Source: Halobacillus amylolyticus | GTDB lineage: Bacteria; Bacillota; Bacilli; Bacillales; Halobacillaceae | Assembly: GCF_022921115.1 (NCBI RefSeq) | Contig: NZ_CP095075.1 | Coordinates: forward strand, 3,422,001 to 3,486,000 | Length of the DNA: 64,000 bases | Reading direction: 5' to 3' | In this document: one piece after another, positions 59,154 to 64,000 of the stretch | Layout of the letters: each line of letters opens with the position of its first letter | Position numbering within the stretch: position 1 is the first letter of the stretch | Notes under the pieces: model-generated | Database searches by the model: none | What the model saw: only the letters and a program-made list of their open reading frames with translations | What the model was told of the DNA's origin: nothing | Program-made: the position numbers and the translations under genes

Positions 59154-62100
59154 ATGAAAAATCACGGATATCCTGCACCTCAAGGTTTGTACCATCCTGA
59201 GAATGAACATGAAGCATGCGGAATTGGGATGATTGCCAATATTAATGGAAATAAATCACATGATATTGTTCAAGATGCGATTACGATCCTTTGTAACCTC
59301 GAGCATCGAGGGGGACAATCGGCCGACATAAGCACGGGGGATGGGGCCGGTCTTCTAACGCAAATCCCGCATACTTTTTTCGAAAGGCAGTGTGATAAGG
59401 AAAATATTGTTCTGCCTGCCGCGGGAAAATACGGTGTTGGCATGGTCTTTCTCCCACAGGGTACGGAGGGGAGGAAAAAGGTGGAAAACCTAGTGGAACG
59501 TGTGATTGAGAGTGAAGGCTTTCCGTTTCTTGGCTGGCGTACCGTTCCTGTTAACGATTCCTTTGTCGGCGACCTTGCGAAGAAGACAAAACCTTTTATT
59601 CGTCAGGTGTTTATTGGACGATCTGATCAAATAAAGGATCAAATGACGTTTGAAAGAAGATTATATATTCTGCGAAAACGGCTGGAAAAAGAAATGGGTG
59701 TCTCAGAGATTGAGGGAGCTGAGGACTTTTATATGTGCAGCTTATCAACTAGGACGATTGTCTATAAGGGGATGCTTATCCCTGAGCAGCTCGATTCTTT
59801 TTATCGAGATCTAAATCATCGTGATTTTAAATCTGCTTTAGCGGTGGTCCATTCTCGTTTTAGTACGAATACCTTTCCGAGCTGGCAGCGTTCCCACCCG
59901 AACCGTTTTACGATACACAACGGTGAATTTAATACGGCGAGAGGCAATGTCAATTGGATGAGGGCACGGGAGGCTTTGTGTGAATCTGAATTTTTCAAAG
60001 GGGAGGAGCTTAAAAAAGTGCTGCCTGTTATCGATACAGATGGCAGCGATTCCTCCATGTTTGATAACTGTTTTGAATTCCTTCACTTGTCAGGCCGGTC
60101 ACTTGCTCACACAGCGATGATGATGATCCCAGAACCGTGGGTGAACGATGAAAATATGAAAAAGGAAAAACGAGCTTTTTATGATTATCATAGTTGTTTA
60201 ATGGAACCGTGGGACGGGCCGGCAGCGGTTGTCTTTACAGATGGCCAGCAAATCGGTGCTTGTCTCGACCGAAATGGGTTAAGGCCGGCGCGCTATTATG
60301 TCACAAAAGATGGGAAGATCGTTTTAGGATCGGAAGTTGGTGCGCTAGATATTGATCCCGAGGATATCGAGGTGAAGGAAAGGCTGGAACCAGGAAAGAT
60401 GCTGCTGGTTGACTTGGAAAAGGGGAAGATTATTCCCGATGAAAAAATTAAACACCAGATTGCGGCCGACCACCCTTATCAAAAGTGGTTATCCAAACAC
60501 TTGATTCATTTGGATGATATGCCCGAGCCTAAAGAGGGACAGCCTGAAAGATCCCCATTCAATTCTGAACAGCTCGTTGAACAACAACTGGCATTTGGCT
60601 ATACGACGGAAGAATTAAACAAATTGATCAAGCCAATGATCACGGATGGAAAAGATCCGATCGGTTCGATGGGGTACGATTCACCTCTCGCTGTTTTATC
60701 GAAGCGCCCTCAACTTTTATACAATTATTTTAAACAGCTTTTTGCCCAAGTAACAAACCCGCCCATTGATGCCATTAGGGAAAAAGTTGTGACCGCCGTA
60801 GCAACGACCATTGGCGGGGAAGGAAATCTAGTCAGCCCCGAGCCAGAAAGCTGTAAGCAAATTCGCTTGGACACACCGATTTTGGCCAATCAGCAGTTGG
60901 AAAAGCTGCGCAGCTCGCAGGTGGAAAATTTTCAAGCCAAGACGTTATCCATCCTGTTTGAGGCCACTGACAAAAGTGGTCAGTTGGAACAGGCATTAGA
61001 AACGCTTTTTCAACAAGCGGATGCCGCGATGGATGATGGAGCCTCCTTATTGATTTTGTCTGATCGTGGCATGAATGTCCACCATGCTGCTATTCCTGCT
61101 CTGCTTGCGGTGTCTGGTTTGCATCACCATTTAATTAGAAGGGGCATGCGCACGAAGGTTAGTCTGCTGGTTGAATCCGGGGAACCGAGGGAAGTCCATC
61201 ATTTTGCAGCTTTGCTCGGGTTTGGGGCAGAAGCGATTAATCCATATCTAGCGTTTGAAGCGCTGGGCGAGCTCATTCGGATCGGAGACCTCCGTGATGT
61301 ATCCCTTGAAGAAGCTATCGAGACGTACATTAAAGCTGCGACCGATGGTGTCGTAAAGGTTTTATCAAAAATGGGAATCTCAACGATTCAAAGTTACCGT
61401 GGCGCTCAAATTTTTGAGGCAATCGGGATTGACGCAGGTGTCATAGAAAAATACTTTACTCGCACAGCATCGCGTTTAGGCGGTATTGGTCTTGAGACAA
61501 TAGCAGAGGAAGTTTTAATCAGGCATAAACGAGCGTTTGAACATAAAAGGGGCGGCGAAAAAACGTTAGCATCCGGTGACGACTTTCAGTGGCGTAAAAA
61601 CGCGGAGGATCATCAATATAATCCGGCAACGATCCACAAGCTCCAACAAGCCTGCAGTAAGAATAATTATCAAATGTTTAAAGAATATTCTACGATGCTC
61701 ACAGACGCTAACCGCAATTTACAATCGATTCGCGGCCTGCTTTCTTTTAAGAAAAGAGGAAACGGGATCCCCATAGAAGAGGTTGAATCCATTGAAGACA
61801 TTTGCAGGCGGTTTAAAACCGGGGCGATGTCGTACGGTTCAATCAGCCGGGAAGCCCATGAAACGCTTGCCATTGCCATGAATAAGATTGGTGGTAAAAG
61901 CAATTCGGGTGAAGGCGGAGAAGACCCTGGACGTTTTACCCGGGATGACAATGGCGATTGGCGCCGAAGTTCTATTAAACAGGTCGCTTCAGGCAGGTTT
62001 GGCGTTAATAGTCATTATCTTGTTAATGCAGATGAAATCCAAATAAAAATGGCGCAGGGAGCGAAACCAGGGGAAGGCGGGCACCTCCCTGGAAAAAAAG

Positions 62101-63764
62101 TGTACCCATGGATCGCTGAAGTGAGGGGATCAACACCAGGGGTTGGATTAATTTCACCGCCGCCACATCATGATATTTACTCGATTGAAGATTTAGCAGA
62201 ATTGATCCATAACTTAAAAAACGCAAATCCGATGGCACGAATCAGCGTCAAGCTCGTTTCTAAAGTTGGGGTGGGCACCATTGCAGCAGGTGTGGCAAAA
62301 GGAAGAGCAGACCTTGTCTTAATCAGCGGTTATGACGGCGGGACCGGAGCAGCCCCTCGCACCAGTCTTAAGCATACAGGACTTCCATGGGAAATCGGCC
62401 TGGCTGAAACCCACCAAACCTTACTTATGAATCGCCTGCGAGACCGGATTGTTGTGGAAACAGACGGCAAAATGATGACAGGCCGCGACGTCGTCATCGC
62501 GACATTACTTGGCGCCGAGGAATACGGTTTTTCAACCGCGCCGCTCGTTGTTCTGGGCTGTATTTTGATGCGAGTATGCCACCTTGATACTTGCCCGGTC
62601 GGTGTGGCCACACAAAATGAAAAGTTGCGGAAAAAATTCATAGGTGAAGCTGATCATGTTGTCAACTTTATGCGTTTTATTGCCACTGAAGCGCGTGAAC
62701 TAATGGCTGAGCTAGGGTTTAGAACGTTGAATGAAATGGTAGGAAGAACTGATGTCCTAGAAGCCAACAAAGCGATTGACCATTGGAAAGCCAGGGGTCT
62801 TGACCTAACACCGCTTCTTTACCAGCCCGATGTCCCGGAAGGTGTTAGCCGTTATGCCACTACCGAACAAGTTCATGGCTTGGATAAATCTCTCGATAGG
62901 CAAGAGCTCATCCCGTTGTGCCAGCCGGCGATTGAAAATCAGGAAGCAGTTGAAGGAACGTTTTCAATCAGAAACATCAACCGTGTTGCCGGAACGATGC
63001 TTGGCCAGGAAATCACGAAGCGCTACGGCATGCATGGCTTGCCAGAAGATACGATATGCTTGACGTTCAAAGGTTCGGCAGGTCAAAGCTTCGGCGCCTT
63101 TATCCCTGCAGGGTTAACGCTGAAGTTGATCGGCGATGCCAATGACTATGTAGGAAAAGGACTGTCAGGTGGAAAAATCATTGCCCGTCCATCAAAAAAA
63201 TGCACGTTCAAGGCAGAAGAAAACATCATTATTGGGAACGTATCCTTTTACGGTGCTACAGCAGGTGAAGCTTACATCAATGGAGTGGCCGGAGAACGTT
63301 TTTGTGTAAGAAACAGTGGGGCCCATGTCGTCGTGGAAGGCATCGGTGACCACGGCTGTGAGTATATGACCGGGGGACGGACGATTGTGTTAGGCTCAAC
63401 CGGAAAAAACTTCGCTGCCGGCATGTCAGGCGGAATTGCTTATGTGCTTGACGATGGGGATCGACCTTTCCGAACGAATTGCAATACAGAACAGGTTTAC
63501 TTGCAATCGCTGACAGATAAAGAAGAAAAGGAAGAAGTCTACCGGCTGATCGAAAAACATGTCCACTACACGAACAGCGCCCGTGGGAAAAAAGTGTTAG
63601 ATCATTGGAAATCCTTGCTGCCAAAGTTTGTTAAGGTCATTCCTAAAGATGATTTAGAAATGAAGAAAAGAATTAAACATCTGGAAGCGAGCGGGCTGAG
63701 TAAAAGCAAGGCAGCACTGGCAGCATTTGAAGAAAGTAAAAAGGCGGTAGAAGCATTGAAATAA
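59154..63764 (+). CDS. gltB: Glutamate synthase large subunit
   Basis: The ammonia-producing and glutamate-forming subunit of NADPH glutamate synthase, 1536 residues (called GltA in B. subtilis). A short propeptide precedes the nucleophile Cys22 ([11 protein letters not shown]). Glutaminase domain to about 430 ([22 protein letters not shown]), central domain, FMN/synthase domain with [23 protein letters not shown] and [10 protein letters not shown], the 3Fe-4S cysteines in CHLDTCPVG, and a C-terminal GXGXG helix ([17 protein letters not shown]). GAAGGGATG precedes ATG. The small subunit follows. A gltC-type LysR activator is not in view. Confidence 0.96.
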   Translation: MKNHGYPAPQGLYHPENEHEACGIGMIANINGNKSHDIVQDAITILCNLEHRGGQSADISTGDGAGLLTQIPHTFFERQCDKENIVLPAAGKYGVGMVFLPQGTEGRKKVENLVERVIESEGFPFLGWRTVPVNDSFVGDLAKKTKPFIRQVFIGRSDQIKDQMTFERRLYILRKRLEKEMGVSEIEGAEDFYMCSLSTRTIVYKGMLIPEQLDSFYRDLNHRDFKSALAVVHSRFSTNTFPSWQRSHPNRFTIHNGEFNTARGNVNWMRAREALCESEFFKGEELKKVLPVIDTDGSDSSMFDNCFEFLHLSGRSLAHTAMMMIPEPWVNDENMKKEKRAFYDYHSCLMEPWDGPAAVVFTDGQQIGACLDRNGLRPARYYVTKDGKIVLGSEVGALDIDPEDIEVKERLEPGKMLLVDLEKGKIIPDEKIKHQIAADHPYQKWLSKHLIHLDDMPEPKEGQPERSPFNSEQLVEQQLAFGYTTEELNKLIKPMITDGKDPIGSMGYDSPLAVLSKRPQLLYNYFKQLFAQVTNPPIDAIREKVVTAVATTIGGEGNLVSPEPESCKQIRLDTPILANQQLEKLRSSQVENFQAKTLSILFEATDKSGQLEQALETLFQQADAAMDDGASLLILSDRGMNVHHAAIPALLAVSGLHHHLIRRGMRTKVSLLVESGEPREVHHFAALLGFGAEAINPYLAFEALGELIRIGDLRDVSLEEAIETYIKAATDGVVKVLSKMGISTIQSYRGAQIFEAIGIDAGVIEKYFTRTASRLGGIGLETIAEEVLIRHKRAFEHKRGGEKTLASGDDFQWRKNAEDHQYNPATIHKLQQACSKNNYQMFKEYSTMLTDANRNLQSIRGLLSFKKRGNGIPIEEVESIEDICRRFKTGAMSYGSISREAHETLAIAMNKIGGKSNSGEGGEDPGRFTRDDNGDWRRSSIKQVASGRFGVNSHYLVNADEIQIKMAQGAKPGEGGHLPGKKVYPWIAEVRGSTPGVGLISPPPHHDIYSIEDLAELIHNLKNANPMARISVKLVSKVGVGTIAAGVAKGRADLVLISGYDGGTGAAPRTSLKHTGLPWEIGLAETHQTLLMNRLRDRIVVETDGKMMTGRDVVIATLLGAEEYGFSTAPLVVLGCILMRVCHLDTCPVGVATQNEKLRKKFIGEADHVVNFMRFIATEARELMAELGFRTLNEMVGRTDVLEANKAIDHWKARGLDLTPLLYQPDVPEGVSRYATTEQVHGLDKSLDRQELIPLCQPAIENQEAVEGTFSIRNINRVAGTMLGQEITKRYGMHGLPEDTICLTFKGSAGQSFGAFIPAGLTLKLIGDANDYVGKGLSGGKIIARPSKKCTFKAEENIIIGNVSFYGATAGEAYINGVAGERFCVRNSGAHVVVEGIGDHGCEYMTGGRTIVLGSTGKNFAAGMSGGIAYVLDDGDRPFRTNCNTEQVYLQSLTDKEEKEEVYRLIEKHVHYTNSARGKKVLDHWKSLLPKFVKVIPKDDLEMKKRIKHLEASGLSKSKAALAAFEESKKAVEALK

Positions 63765-63783
63765 CAGAGTAGGAGGTGAGCAA

Positions 63784-64000
63784 ATGGGAAAGCCGACTGG
63801 TTTTATGGAATATGAGCGTGAGCCAAGGCCTGAACGCGACCCTTTAAATCGAACGAAGGACTGGGAAGAATACACGCTTCCCATGCCGGAAGAAGAGGTG
63901 AAGGAACAAGGAGCACGCTGCATGGATTGCGGGGTCCCGACTTGCCAAACAGGGGCGATGATCGATGGGATGACGTCCGGTTGTCCTGTCTATCATTTGA
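63784..64000 (+). CDS. gltD: Glutamate synthase small subunit (partial, cut by window end)
   Basis: The first 72 codons of the NADPH-binding small subunit, which passes electrons to GltB. It opens MGKPTGFMEYEREPRPERDP and contains the iron-sulfur cysteines in CMDCGVPTCQ, then SGCPVYHL. GGAGGTGAG is six bases before ATG. The FAD and NADPH domains lie beyond the window. Same transcript as gltB. Confidence 0.95.
   Translation, partial: MGKPTGFMEYEREPRPERDPLNRTKDWEEYTLPMPEEEVKEQGARCMDCGVPTCQTGAMIDGMTSGCPVYHL

Overview
The window looks like chromosomal DNA of an endospore-forming member of the Bacillaceae, probably a salt-adapted genus close to Halobacillus, Virgibacillus or Alkalihalobacillus. 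The grounds are AT-rich DNA, strong AGGAGG ribosome sites with many GTG/TTG starts, a Spo0E-type phosphatase, two DUF3231 proteins, a ppdK/yqfL pair, an Opu-type osmolyte transporter, HBsu-like HU and candidate CcpA, CcpN and LexA sites. The genus is inferred. No rRNA, tRNA, CRISPR or intact insertion sequence was seen.

Layout. 0-6.7 kb: nucleoside hydrolase, an SOS-box promoter with a structured non-coding stretch, then a scavenging set (C45 acyltransferase-like hydrolase, M20 amidohydrolase, RpiR regulator, divergent YfcC-type transporter). 6.8-13.2 kb: a seven-gene acid-sugar or hydroxy-acid operon (FAH hydrolase, HpaI aldolase, TRAP transporter with a frameshifted binding protein, GntR regulator, Ldh-type dehydrogenase) behind a promoter overlapped by a GntR-like operator. 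13.2-18 kb: decayed and repetitive ground, with gene remnants, a class II aldolase, a 21-bp tandem repeat, an SDR, a direct repeat flanking about 1.2 kb and an unlisted 52-residue gene. 18-24.1 kb: a citrate/malate-type two-component system, a 2-hydroxycarboxylate transporter, a class III CoA-transferase and a CitE-like lyase, together a plausible route for taking up a hydroxy-acid and cleaving it as its CoA thioester.

24.2-32.5 kb: a GlpP-type antiterminator divergent from an operon of SDR, FGGY kinase and FAD-linked oxidase, with an explicit antiterminator/terminator switch in the leader. The gene set matches E. coli ygcP-ygcW-ygcE-ygcU, whose substrate I do not know to be established. An Opu-type ABC transporter follows. 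32.6-39.2 kb: asparagine synthase, a DUF3231 protein, an isolated phage-type replication module (DnaD-like, frameshifted loader/inhibitor, DnaB) and a Spo0E-like gene.

39.2-55 kb: c-di-GMP MHYT-GGDEF-EAL protein, DUF2294, DUF2254, an acidic-repeat lipoprotein, cardiolipin synthase, lysophospholipase-like hydrolase, TVP38 protein, metallo-hydrolase, an MMPL exporter with divergent TetR, a candidate small RNA, a tandem DUF3231 protein and HU. 55-64 kb: ppdK with its regulatory kinase/phosphatase behind two CcpN-like boxes, then glutamate synthase, the small subunit being cut by the window end.

The most interesting items are the GlpP-controlled ygc-like operon, the CoA-dependent hydroxy-acid island, the SOS promoter in front of apparently non-coding DNA, and the gene graveyard at 13.2-13.6 kb. 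Two single-base frameshifts should be checked against reads before being believed.
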